A DNA stretch of 64,000 nt from Oscillospiraceae bacterium (GTDB lineage: Bacteria > Bacillota > Clostridia > Oscillospirales > Oscillospiraceae): assembly GCA_017458335.1 (NCBI GenBank), contig JAFTFT010000036.1, forward strand, positions 1 to 64,000, written 5' to 3'. Below the pieces are notes generated by a model. The model made no database searches, was not told the DNA's origin, and worked only from the letters and a program-made list of their open reading frames with translations. Within the stretch, counting starts at the first letter, position 1. The number at the start of each line of letters is the position of its first letter. The position numbers and the translations under genes are program-made. Below are positions 25,791-34,186 of this stretch, in pieces.

Positions 25791-28211
25791 ATGGCTATGA
25801 TGATGAAATACCGCGTACATGAGGTGGCAAAGGATTTTGGCACGACCTCAAAGGTGATCACGCAGATCCTGACGGATTATGCGACGACACCCAAGAACCA
25901 TATGCAGGTTCTCGAGACACCGGAGCTGGATGTCATCTTTGAGTATATGACCCAGCACAACCAGGTGGCCAGCCTGGAGGATGTGTTCAAGGTCACCCCG
26001 CCCGAGAAGAAGCCCGAGCCGCAGGAAGAAGCCAAAGCGGAGAAGGCGGCCGCTTCCGGCGCGGCGGAAACCAAGGGCGGCGCCAAGGCGCAGCCGGCCG
26101 GCAAGGGCCAGCAGAAGCCCGCTGCCCAGCAGCAGAGCGCCCCGGCCCAGCAGGCCCAGCCGAACGCCCAGCCGCAGAAGAAAAAGGAGAACAAGCCGCA
26201 CGTCCCGCGCCAGGTGGCCGAGAAGCGTGTGGTCGATACCCGCGGCGGCGCGGCGGTCAACATCGAGAAGTACAACGAGAAGTTCGAGGACATGGCCGGC
26301 AACAAGGCCAACTCCCAGAAGATGCGCAGCGGTGGCAGCGGCAACAAGGAGAAGATCAAGTCCCAGGCCAAGCAGCGCCAGCAGGCACAGCAGCAGTCCC
26401 CGGCCAAGCGCAGACAGGAAGAGCGCGACCGCCAGAACCGTCTGCAGCGTGAGATCGCGAAGAAAAAGCCCCTGGTGGTCGAGATTCCCGACCAGATCTC
26501 GGTGGGCGAACTGGCCTCCCGCATGAAGAAGACGGCGGCCGAGGTCATCAAGCAGTTTATCAAGGCCGGCGTGTTCGCCTCGGTCTCCGACACGGTGGAT
26601 TATGACACCGCGGCGCTGGTGGCGATGGAACTCGGCTGTGAAGTCAAGAAGGAAGTCATCGTCACGGTGGAGGAGCGCCTGATCGACTCCGCCCCGGACA
26701 AGGAAGAGGATCTTCAACCGCGTGCCCCGGTCGTGGTGGTCATGGGCCACGTCGACCACGGCAAGACCTCGTTGCTGGACTACATCCGCCATGCCAACGT
26801 CGTCTCCGGCGAGGCCGGCGGCATCACCCAGCACATCGGCGCCTATACCGTCGAGATCAACGGCAGCCCCATCACCTTCCTGGACACCCCGGGCCATGAG
26901 GCCTTCACCTCGATGCGTGCCCGCGGCGCGATGGTCACGGATATCGCGATCCTGGTCGTGGCGGCGGACGACGGCATCATGCCCCAGACCGTTGAGAGCA
27001 TCAACCACGCCAAGGCGGCGAATATCCCCGTCGTGGTGGCGATCAACAAGATGGACACCGTGGGCGCGAACCCCGACCGCATCAAGCAGCAGCTCACCGA
27101 GTATGACCTCGTGAGTGAGGAATGGGGCGGCGACACGATCATCTGCCCGATCTCGGCCAAGACCGGCATGGGCATCGACAACCTCCTGGAGAACCTGGTC
27201 ATCCTGGCCGAGGTTCAGGAGCTCAAGGCCAACCCGAACCGTGCCGCCAGCGGTACCGTTATCGAGGCGCGTCTGGACAAGGGCCGCGGCCCGATCATGA
27301 CCGTCCTGGTCCAGAACGGCACCCTGAAGACCGGCGACATCATCATTGCCGGCAGCTCCGTCGGCCGTGTCCGTACCATGATCGACGACAAGGGCCGCCG
27401 CGTCACCGAGGCCGGTCCCTCCACCCCGGTGGAGATCTCCGGCATGTCCGAGGTCCCCAGCGCGGGCGACACCTTCAACGCCGTCAAGGACGAGCGTATG
27501 GCCCGTGAGCTTGCCGAAGAGCGCCGCCAGTCCGCCAACACCGCCGGCCCCGTCAAAAAGGTCTCCCTGGAGGATCTCTTCAGCCAGATTCAGGCCGGCG
27601 AGATGAAGACCCTGAACCTCATCGTCAAGGCCGACGTCCAGGGCTCCGCCGAGGCGGTCAAGTCCTCCCTCGAGAAGATCTCCAACGACGAGGTCCGCGT
27701 CCGGGTCATCCACAGCGCCGTCGGCGCGATCTCCGAGTCGGACGTCATGCTGGCGGAGACCTCGGATGCCATCATCATCGGCTTCAACGTCCGCCCGGAC
27801 AGCGCCGCCCGCGACAGAGCCACCCGCGGCAACGTGGACATCCGGCTCTACCGCGTCATCTACGACTGCATCAACGAGGTCCAGGATGCCATGAAGGGCA
27901 TGCTGGCGCCGAAGTTCAAGGAATCGGTCATCGGCCACGCCGAAGTGCGCGAGACCTACAAGGTGTCGAAGGTCGGCACGGTCTGCGGCTGCTACTGCAC
28001 CGACGGCAAGATCCAGCGCGGCTGCGACGTGCGTGTGCTGCGTGACAACATCGTTGTCCACGAGGGCAGCCTGGCCTCCCTGCGCCGCTTCAAGGATGAC
28101 GTGCGCGAAGTGGCTTCCGGCTACGAATGCGGCATGCAGATCGAGAAGTTCAACGACATCAAGGTCGGCGACGTGATTGAGTGCTTCGTCATGGAAGAGA
28201 TCAAGGCCTGA
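25791..28211 (+). CDS. infB: translation initiation factor IF-2
   Basis: The protein is 806 residues. The start at 25791 is chosen because AGGAGA lies 6 nt upstream; ATG 25785 directly abuts it. N-terminal IF2_N is followed by a long low-complexity Ala/Gln/Lys/Pro linker (about 70-200) and a second IF2_N module ([20 protein letters not shown]). The GTPase has G1 [13 protein letters not shown]3 DTPGHEAF and G4 NKMD, and domains II-IV follow, including [10 protein letters not shown]. It is GTP-dependent and places initiator fMet-tRNA on the 30S subunit. A strong terminator follows 20 nt later, so infB ends this transcript. Confidence 0.97.
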   Translation: MAMMMKYRVHEVAKDFGTTSKVITQILTDYATTPKNHMQVLETPELDVIFEYMTQHNQVASLEDVFKVTPPEKKPEPQEEAKAEKAAASGAAETKGGAKAQPAGKGQQKPAAQQQSAPAQQAQPNAQPQKKKENKPHVPRQVAEKRVVDTRGGAAVNIEKYNEKFEDMAGNKANSQKMRSGGSGNKEKIKSQAKQRQQAQQQSPAKRRQEERDRQNRLQREIAKKKPLVVEIPDQISVGELASRMKKTAAEVIKQFIKAGVFASVSDTVDYDTAALVAMELGCEVKKEVIVTVEERLIDSAPDKEEDLQPRAPVVVVMGHVDHGKTSLLDYIRHANVVSGEAGGITQHIGAYTVEINGSPITFLDTPGHEAFTSMRARGAMVTDIAILVVAADDGIMPQTVESINHAKAANIPVVVAINKMDTVGANPDRIKQQLTEYDLVSEEWGGDTIICPISAKTGMGIDNLLENLVILAEVQELKANPNRAASGTVIEARLDKGRGPIMTVLVQNGTLKTGDIIIAGSSVGRVRTMIDDKGRRVTEAGPSTPVEISGMSEVPSAGDTFNAVKDERMARELAEERRQSANTAGPVKKVSLEDLFSQIQAGEMKTLNLIVKADVQGSAEAVKSSLEKISNDEVRVRVIHSAVGAISESDVMLAETSDAIIIGFNVRPDSAARDRATRGNVDIRLYRVIYDCINEVQDAMKGMLAPKFKESVIGHAEVRETYKVSKVGTVCGCYCTDGKIQRGCDVRVLRDNIVVHEGSLASLRRFKDDVREVASGYECGMQIEKFNDIKVGDVIECFVMEEIKA

Positions 28212-28230
28212 CAAAACCGAATGAGACAAC

Positions 28231-28256
28231 AAAAGCCCGGATTTCCGGGCTTTTTT
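28231..28256 (+). terminator. rho-independent terminator after infB
   Basis: aaagcccgg/ccgggcttt with loop attt, continuing into TTTTTT. It separates infB from rbfA, which are normally co-transcribed. Confidence 0.9.
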
Positions 28257-28285
28257 GCATTTGCTGTTGTTGAGGGGAAGAGAGA

Positions 28286-29224
28286 ATGAGTACAGAATTA
28301 GTCCTGATGAGCAAACTGATGGCGATGATGGTCATGGTGGTTGTTGGCTATGCATCGGTCAGATTTCATGTAGTGGAATACAAGGACAGCGTTGTGCTAT
28401 CAAGGCTGACGGTTTATCTCCTTCAACCATGTTTGATCTGCCGCTCAGTGCAGATCGACCTGACACCGGAGAGATTGAATGGGTTCCTCTGTGCGCTGAC
28501 ACTGGGAATTATGACATACATCTTCTGGATCGCTGCGCTGGGATCTTTTGAAGAAGCCTTTGAAGCTGGATGCAGTCGACCGCTGTAACCTCATCTACAG
28601 CAATGTTGGGAACCTTGCGCTGCCTCTGATTAATATGATTCTCAGGAGCGAATATGTCTTCTATGCCAGTGCTCTGCAGATTCCTTTTAATTTCCTGATC
28701 TGGACCCACGGCAACAGTATCATCAGTGGTACAAAGCACCTGCATTTCAAAAAGATTGTTTTCAATCCGAATATTATCGCGCTGATAACAGGCTTGTTGC
28801 TGGTTCTCTTTCACATTCGACTTCCAGATGTAATCGATACAGCCATGGAAAGCCTGGGAAGCATGGTTGGCCCTTGCTCCATGCTGGTCATCGGTATTGT
28901 CATCACAAAAAGCGATCTGCGAAGGATCATCACAGATCGGAAAGCATATGCGATTGCACTTGGGAGACTGATCGTCATGCCGCGAGCTTGCTGTTTCTGA
29001 TTCTGGTATCTGGCATCCTATCAAGACATACGGAACTGAAGCCTGTTTTCCAGGTGTGCTTTATTGCACTGTGCACACCATCCGGAGCGACGGTTTCACA
29101 ACTCGCAGTCCTGTATGATAAGAAAGCATACGAATCGAGTATTTATAGCGTCCTTAGCATGGCACTATGTATCGTGACTATGCCGCTTATGCTTTTGACT
29201 TTTCAGATGTTGTTTGGATTATGA
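28286..29224 (+). pseudogene. AEC-family (auxin efflux carrier-like) transporter, two frameshifts
   Basis: Three consecutive frames together spell one ~312-residue membrane protein of normal AEC length. Frame 1 (28286 to about 28545) starts after a ggggaagag site and reads MSTELVLMSKLMAMMVMVVV. Frame 2 (about 28548-28980) contains KPLKLDAVDRCNLIYSNVGN and a long transmembrane run. Frame 3 (about 28983-29224) reads ASLLFLILVSGILSRH and CTPSGATVSQLAVLY, with a stop at 29222-29224. The CNLIYSNVGN and TPSGATV motifs are typical of the family, which transports organic anions such as malate. Both breaks fall in the coding body, so the gene is inactive. It has lower GC than the ribosomal operon around it. 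Confidence 0.85.
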
Positions 29225-29619
29225 TGAATCATCCCAAGCATAATTATCATTACTGGATATATCTGGCTTTGCAGAGGAAACAACAAGCGTGACATTGTCC
29301 GGCCTTCCGGAGAACGGTGAAGCAAGAATGCCAGGAAGGATTCTGGAGACAACCGAAGACATATAGCGTAACGCTATCGCCGGTTCAGATAATGGACATA
29401 TCTGCCAAATATACCTTGCGAAGTAAGCCTATTCATGATATCATTTAGCAAAATCGATTATAAACCATAGTTTCAAAAAGAAAAATACTAAGAATACCAT
29501 CGGGAGCGAAGCATACGGAAGGCAAGACAGTCAATCTGTTCGCAGCCGGAAAGGAAGACGCCCCACACAAGAAAACTCTGTGATCAACAGGTAATAATCA
29601 GCATAGGAGATAAGAAATC
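29225..29619 (+). other. 395-bp non-coding gap before rbfA
   Basis: No convincing frame is present on either strand and base composition is lower in GC than the flanking operon. The only signals I see are a possible promoter (29416-29444) and the rbfA start region. It probably belongs to the same insertion as the AEC pseudogene. Confidence 0.6.
29416..29444 (+). promoter_or_regulatory. candidate promoter for rbfA-nrnA-truB-ribF
   Basis: TTGCGA (29416-29421), a 17-bp spacer and TATCAT (29439-29444). A promoter is needed here because transcription from infB is terminated at 28256. The leader would be about 170 nt. Confidence 0.4.
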
Positions 29620-30021
29620 ATGGCAAACAACAGACTTGCCAGAACCAACGACGACATTCAGAGAGTGCTTTCCGAGCTGCTTCGGAACGTGAAGGACCCG
29701 CGGGTGCAGCAGGGGATGATCAGCGTGACCCGCGTCGAGACCACGGGCGACCTGCGCTATGCAAAGGTCTGGCTCTCGGTCTACGGCATGGAGAATGAAA
29801 AGGAATTTCGACGCGGGCTGAAGTCCGCCTCCGGCTGGCTCCGGAAGGAACTGGCCAGTTCCATGAGCCTGCGCTACACCCCGGAGCTGGTCTTCGAGCT
29901 GGATCACAGCATCGAATATGGCGCCCACATCAATGAGCTCATCAGCAGCCTGGACATCCGTCAGGATGAAGAAGACGAAGCCGACGAAGCCGAAGGCGCG
30001 GGCGCGGAGGAAGAGCCATGA
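29620..30021 (+). CDS. rbfA: 30S ribosome-binding factor RbfA
   Basis: The protein is 133 residues. The KH-type RbfA fold is seen in RTNDDIQRVLSELLRN, VKDPRVQQGMISVTRVETTGDL, AKVWLSVYG and LRYTPELVFELDHSIEYG. An acidic, repetitive tail (DEEDEADEAEGAGAEEE) extends beyond the usual end. It acts in late 16S rRNA 5'-end maturation. The last codons overlap the next gene by 4 nt (ATGA). Confidence 0.95.
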   Translation: MANNRLARTNDDIQRVLSELLRNVKDPRVQQGMISVTRVETTGDLRYAKVWLSVYGMENEKEFRRGLKSASGWLRKELASSMSLRYTPELVFELDHSIEYGAHINELISSLDIRQDEEDEADEAEGAGAEEEP

Positions 30022-30962
30022 CGGTTGCGGAATGCGCGAAGCTTCTCGGCAGCAAGGACGGGATCCTGCTCCTGACGCATAAGAATCCGGACGGCGACAC
30101 CGTAATGAGTGCCGCCGCCCTTTGCCGTGCGCTGAGACGCAAGAACAAGAAGGCCTACCTGTATCATAACCCGCAGATCACCAAAAAGATGCTGCCCTTT
30201 GTGGACAAGCTTTTCGCGCCGGAGAGCTTCGTGCCGAAGTATATTGTCTCCGTGGACATCGCGACGGAGAATCTTTTCCCGGCCGGCTTTGACGGCAGGG
30301 TGGATCTGGCCATCGATCACCATCCGTCCAATTCCCACTTCGCGGCGGCGGAACTCATCGAAGCCGAGCGCTCCGCCTGCGGCGAGATCGTGCAGAAGCT
30401 GATCGTCTCTCTGACCGGGAAGCTTACCAAGACCGAGGCCACGCTGCTCTACATCGCGCTGACCACGGATACGGGCGCCTTTCAGTATGCCAACACGGAT
30501 GAGCAGACCTTCCGCTCGGCGGCTGAGCTGGTTCATGCCGGCGCCGACGCGCACGCGGTGATGCTGCACTTTTTCCGAAAGACGTCTCTGTCCCGCCTGA
30601 AGCTGGAAGGGATGATCTATTCCGGCCTGCACGTCTACCACGAGGGAAAACTCGTGATCGCGACGGTTACTCTGGAGATGATGCGGACCGCCGAGGCCAC
30701 GGAGGACGACTGTGACGACTTGGCCGGCCTCTCCGGCAGGGCGGAGGATGCCCTCATGAACGTGACCATCCGCGAACTCTCAGACGGCAGCAGCAAGATT
30801 TCCGTCCGTTCTGCCCCCGGGGTCAGCAGCCTGGCGGTATGCGCCGCGTTCGGCGGCGGCGGCCACGAACTGGCGTCCGGCTGCACCATCCAGGCGTCGC
30901 CCGAGAAGGCCGAGAAGCTCCTGCTCGATGTGATCGACGAACTCTGCGGAGCACAGCTGTGA
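30018..30962 (+). CDS. nrnA: DHH/DHHA1 phosphoesterase, NrnA-like (nanoRNase/pAp phosphatase)
   Basis: The protein is 314 residues, a normal length. Metal-binding DHH motifs are HKNPDGDTVMS, a VSVDIAT strand, DHHPSN and a TDTGAFQY segment; the DHHA1 substrate site is GGGGHELASG. NrnA homologues degrade short oligoribonucleotides and 3'-phosphoadenosine-5'-phosphate, and some cleave pGpG or c-di-AMP products. With many cyclic-di-GMP genes in this window a pGpG role is conceivable but unproven. Start and stop overlap both neighbours by 3-4 nt. Confidence 0.92.
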   Translation: MTVAECAKLLGSKDGILLLTHKNPDGDTVMSAAALCRALRRKNKKAYLYHNPQITKKMLPFVDKLFAPESFVPKYIVSVDIATENLFPAGFDGRVDLAIDHHPSNSHFAAAELIEAERSACGEIVQKLIVSLTGKLTKTEATLLYIALTTDTGAFQYANTDEQTFRSAAELVHAGADAHAVMLHFFRKTSLSRLKLEGMIYSGLHVYHEGKLVIATVTLEMMRTAEATEDDCDDLAGLSGRAEDALMNVTIRELSDGSSKISVRSAPGVSSLAVCAAFGGGGHELASGCTIQASPEKAEKLLLDVIDELCGAQL

Positions 30963-31828
30963 ACGGAATCCTTCTGGTTGACAAGCCCGGCGACTGGACC
31001 AGCAACGACGTGGTTCAGAAGCTGCGCGGCATCCTGCATGAGCGGAGAATCGGGCACGCAGGCACGCTGGATCCGATGGCGACCGGGCTGCTCACGGTGT
31101 TTGTCGGGCGTGCCACGAGGGCGGTGGAGTTCGCCGAAGCGGACGCAAAGCGCTATCGTGCCGCACTGCGCCTCGGCCTGACGACCGATACCCAGGACAT
31201 CACGGGTACGGTTCTCCGGCAGGAAGCCCCCGACATGACCCGGGAAGCGCTGGAGCAGGCGCTGAAGGGCTTTCGCGGAGAGATCCGGCAGATCCCCCCC
31301 ATGTACTCGGCGGTGAAGGTCAACGGCGAGCGGCTCTATAAGCTGGCGCGCCGCGGTGAGACGGTGGAACGCGCCGCGCGGACCGTCACGATTCACGGCC
31401 TTGACCTCCTCGGACGGGAGGGAGAGGACTGGATCCTGGACATCCGCTGTTCCAAGGGGACCTATATCCGCACCCTCTGCCAGGATATCGGAGAGGCGCT
31501 GGGCTGCGGCGGCTGCATGGCGGCGCTGCGGCGGCTGGAAGCGGGGGCCTTCACGGTGGAAGAGGCGCATCCCCTCGAAGAGATCGCCCGGGCGGCGTCT
31601 GAAGGCAGGGCCGAGACCCTGCTTCTCCCGACGGACACGCTCTTTCGCGGCGTACCGGCGGAGACCGTCGGCGCGGCTGACGAAAAAAAGATCCGAAACG
31701 GAAACCCGTTTCGGACATCCTGGCCGGACGGAACGCTGCGTCTCTACTCTGAGACGGGAGCATTCCTTGCCCTGGCCCGTGTGGAACGCGGCCTCTGCCG
31801 CACGATCAAATCCTTTTTTGAGGTCTGA
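30959..31828 (+). CDS. truB: tRNA pseudouridine(55) synthase TruB
   Basis: The protein is 289 residues. It starts with GTG overlapping the nrnA stop (GTGA) and opens with NGILLVDKPGDWTSNDVV. The catalytic aspartate is in GHAGTLDPMATGLL; YSAVKVNGERLY and the CSKGTYIRTL motif are also present. A C-terminal PUA-like tail follows. It converts U55 in the T-loop of tRNAs to pseudouridine. It is fourth in order after rbfA and nrnA, as in many Firmicutes. Confidence 0.95.
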   Translation: MNGILLVDKPGDWTSNDVVQKLRGILHERRIGHAGTLDPMATGLLTVFVGRATRAVEFAEADAKRYRAALRLGLTTDTQDITGTVLRQEAPDMTREALEQALKGFRGEIRQIPPMYSAVKVNGERLYKLARRGETVERAARTVTIHGLDLLGREGEDWILDIRCSKGTYIRTLCQDIGEALGCGGCMAALRRLEAGAFTVEEAHPLEEIARAASEGRAETLLLPTDTLFRGVPAETVGAADEKKIRNGNPFRTSWPDGTLRLYSETGAFLALARVERGLCRTIKSFFEV

Positions 31829-31833
31829 ACAAC

Positions 31834-32751
31834 ATGAGTGAAATACGCAGAGCGGTCGCGCTCGGCTTTTTTGACGGCGTACACCGCGGACATGCGGCCC
31901 TGCTTGAGCGCGTGAAGGAACGCGCGGCAGAACTGGACGCAGCCCCCGCGGTGCTTACCTTTGACGTACACCCGGACACGCTTGTGTTCGGAAAAGAAGT
32001 TTCCCTGATCAACAGCGCCCCGGAGCGGGAGGAGATCATCCGCCGCATCTACGGCATTGACACGACCATCTTTCTGCACTTCAACCGAAGCATGATGGAA
32101 ATGCCCTGGCAGGACTTCATCGAGTCCGCTGTCCGGGAACTCGGAATCGCCGCCGTCGTGGTGGGACATGATTTTTCCTTTGGCTATCGCGGACAGGGAA
32201 CCCCGGAACGCCTGCAGGCCTGGTGCGCGGAGCGGGGCCTCCGCTGTGACGTGATTCCGGCGGTGCGGATCGACGGGCGGATCGTGAGCTCCACGGAAAT
32301 CCGCACGCTGATCGCCGACGGAAAGATCGAGGAAGCCAATCAGCTTCTCGGCCACCCGCACACGCTCTCGGATGTGATTCATTCGGGATTTCACCTGGGC
32401 ACCAAACTGGGCAGTCCGACCATCAACATGGCTTTCCCGGCGGGGGTCGTGATTCCGAAGCACGGCGTCTATGCGGCGAGAGTCTGGCTGGATGACGGTT
32501 CTGACTATGCCGCGGTCACCAACATCGGCGTGCGACCGACGGTAAGTGAAGGAGAGCGCGTGAGTGTGGAGAGCCACCTGCTGGATTTCAGCGGGAACCT
32601 CTACGGCAGGCATGCCAGGGTGGAGTTCATGCACTTCCAGCGTCCGGAGCGGCGCTTCGACACGGTGGAGGAGCTGGCGGAACAGATCCGGCGCGACACC
32701 GAAGAGACGCGAATCTGGTTCCGGAAGGAACAGGAAGAAGCGCAGCCCTGA
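31834..32751 (+). CDS. ribF: bifunctional riboflavin kinase/FAD synthetase
   Basis: The protein is 305 residues. The N-terminal FAD synthetase half has the nucleotidyltransferase motif GFFDGVHRGH, GHDFSFGYRGQG and SSTEIRTLIADG. The C-terminal flavokinase half has KLGSPTINMAFP, GVYAARVWLDD, TNIGVRPT and VESHLLDF. It turns riboflavin to FMN and then FAD. It is the last gene of the rbfA-nrnA-truB-ribF unit, 5 nt after truB and closed by a hairpin shared with queA. Confidence 0.95.
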   Translation: MSEIRRAVALGFFDGVHRGHAALLERVKERAAELDAAPAVLTFDVHPDTLVFGKEVSLINSAPEREEIIRRIYGIDTTIFLHFNRSMMEMPWQDFIESAVRELGIAAVVVGHDFSFGYRGQGTPERLQAWCAERGLRCDVIPAVRIDGRIVSSTEIRTLIADGKIEEANQLLGHPHTLSDVIHSGFHLGTKLGSPTINMAFPAGVVIPKHGVYAARVWLDDGSDYAAVTNIGVRPTVSEGERVSVESHLLDFSGNLYGRHARVEFMHFQRPERRFDTVEELAEQIRRDTEETRIWFRKEQEEAQP

Positions 32752-32772
32752 CAGCGTAAATCCGCGCGGAAT

Positions 32773-32806
32773 GCGAAAAAAACAAGCCGGTCTTTTGGCC
32801 GGCTTG
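32773..32806. terminator. bidirectional terminator between ribF and queA
   Basis: caagccgg (32783-32790) pairs with ccggcttg (32799-32806). The run of A's at 32775-32781 is a T tract for the minus strand, so it best terminates queA, and it may also stop ribF. Confidence 0.75.
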
Positions 32807-32836
32807 AAGAATATCATATGAAAGAAAGACCGTGTT

Positions 32837-33859
32837 TCAGGAGAGGAACATGGCGTCGCCGAAACTGAAGAACCGGTAGCGGTTCTGGACGGCGACCTCA
32901 TAGGCGTGCAGGACATGCTCCCGCCCGGCCAGGGCTGAGACCAGCATGATGAGCGTGCTCTCCGGGAGATGGAAGTTTGTGATCAACGCGTCGATACAGC
33001 GGAAACGGTATCCCGGATAGATGAAGATATCCGTCCAGCCGGAAGCGGCATGAAGCAGCCCGTCCTCGTCCGCGAAGCTCTCCAGCGTGCGGCAGGACGT
33101 GGTGCCCACGGCAATGACGCGGCCTCCGTTCTGCTTGCAGCGGTTCACAACCGCGGCGGTGTCCTCCGGAATGATGCAGAACTCCGAGTGCATCTCGTGA
33201 TCCTCGATCTCGTCCTCCTTGACGGGACGGAAGGTGCCGAGACCGACATGCAGCGTGACCGGGCAGATGGGGATGCCCATCCCGCGGATCTGCTCCATCA
33301 GCTCGGGCGTGAAGTGCAACCCGGCCGTTGGGGCGGCGGCGCTGCCGAGCTCCCGGGAATAGACGGTCTGATAGCGCTCGCGGTCGGAGAGCTCTTCCTT
33401 GATGTAAGGCGGCAGGGGCATCTTGCCGAGCCGGTCGAGAACCTCGAGGAAGATCCCCTCATAGTGAAAGCGCACCCGGCGGTTTCCACCGGGGAGAATC
33501 TCTTCCACCGAGGCGGTCAGCTCGCCGTCGCCGAAGAGGACTTCGGCCCCTTCGCGAAGCCGCTTTCCGGGACGGCAGAGGCATTCCCAGCAGTCGTCCC
33601 CGAGCTCGCGCAGCAGCACCAGCTCTGCCGCACCGCCGCTGGGGCGGTGGCCGATCAGGCGGGCGGGCAGAACGCGGGAGTCGTTCACTACCAGACAGTC
33701 GCCTTCCCTGAGAAGCGAGGGCAGGTCATAAAAGTGCCTGTGTGTCAGCTCTCCGGTTACCTTGTCCATGCACAGCAGGCGGGAGTGATCCCGCTCAGGG
33801 ATCGGCGTCTGAGCAATCAGCTCCGGCGGAAGATCAAAATAGAAATCAGATTTTTTCAT
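32837..33859 (-). CDS. queA: S-adenosylmethionine:tRNA ribosyltransferase-isomerase QueA
   Basis: The protein is 340 residues. It starts [20 protein letters not shown]; the ten-codon upstream extension lies in a terminator hairpin and was rejected. Family motifs are [45 protein letters not shown] and [16 protein letters not shown]. QueA makes epoxyqueuosine in tRNA from preQ1. No other queuosine genes are in the window (dusB modifies a different site). It reads toward ribF, which is convergent, and lies downstream of tRNA-Pro. Confidence 0.95.
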   Translation of the reverse strand: MKKSDFYFDLPPELIAQTPIPERDHSRLLCMDKVTGELTHRHFYDLPSLLREGDCLVVNDSRVLPARLIGHRPSGGAAELVLLRELGDDCWECLCRPGKRLREGAEVLFGDGELTASVEEILPGGNRRVRFHYEGIFLEVLDRLGKMPLPPYIKEELSDRERYQTVYSRELGSAAAPTAGLHFTPELMEQIRGMGIPICPVTLHVGLGTFRPVKEDEIEDHEMHSEFCIIPEDTAAVVNRCKQNGGRVIAVGTTSCRTLESFADEDGLLHAASGWTDIFIYPGYRFRCIDALITNFHLPESTLIMLVSALAGREHVLHAYEVAVQNRYRFFSFGDAMFLS

Positions 33860-33875
33860 CACTGTACCCCATGGA

Positions 33876-33908
33876 TTAAAAAAGCACAAACCTCACGGTT
33901 TGTGCTTT
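33876..33908 (-). terminator. terminator of the tRNA-Pro gene
   Basis: A 12-bp perfect stem (33881-33892/33897-33908) with a 4-nt loop is followed on the minus strand by six T's. It lies just upstream of the queA start, so queA is expressed by readthrough or from a promoter I cannot see. Confidence 0.85.
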
Positions 33909-33912
33909 CATG

Positions 33913-33988
33913 TGGTCGGAGTGCGGAGATTTGAACTCCGGGCCTCTTGGTCCCGAACCAAGCGCGCTACCAGCTGCGCTACACCCCG
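33913..33988 (-). tRNA. tRNA-Pro (anticodon CGG)
   Basis: The gene is 76 nt with CCA encoded. On the minus strand the acceptor arm starts CGGGGTG and pairs with CACTCCG. The D arm is TAGCGCAGCTGGTAGCGCG, and the anticodon stem CTTGG/CCAAG encloses loop TTCGGGA, giving anticodon CGG for CCG codons. The T arm contains GTTCAAATC. The C1-G72 pair is typical of bacterial tRNA-Pro. The gene has its own strong promoter and terminator. Confidence 0.95.
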
Positions 33989-34000
33989 TCAAGCTCTGTT

Positions 34001-34028
34001 ATTATACTCCTTTTTACCTATTTGTCAA
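34001..34028 (-). promoter_or_regulatory. consensus promoter of tRNA-Pro
   Basis: On the minus strand, TTGACA (34028-34023), a 16-bp spacer and TATAAT (34006-34001): both hexamers are perfect. Confidence 0.85.
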
Positions 34029-34186
34029 GCACTATTTCATCCTTTTTATCGCTCAAAATCGGGATGCGAAAATATAATTTACAAAATAATTTATATAAAA
34101 CAATTAACAAAGTGTTCATGAAAGGCGGGAGGGAGCTGAGTATACTGTAAACTAATAAAACCAACCTACTATGGAGGAAGATTGAT

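Noticed and set aside
25848-28232. 794-residue minus-strand open frame over infB
   Set aside because: It is the complement of infB codons (long runs of Leu/Val/Gly/Asp/His) with no independent signals.
28255-28551. 98-residue frame overlapping the start of the AEC gene
   Set aside because: It is out of frame with the AEC coding text, polar and without a ribosome binding site.
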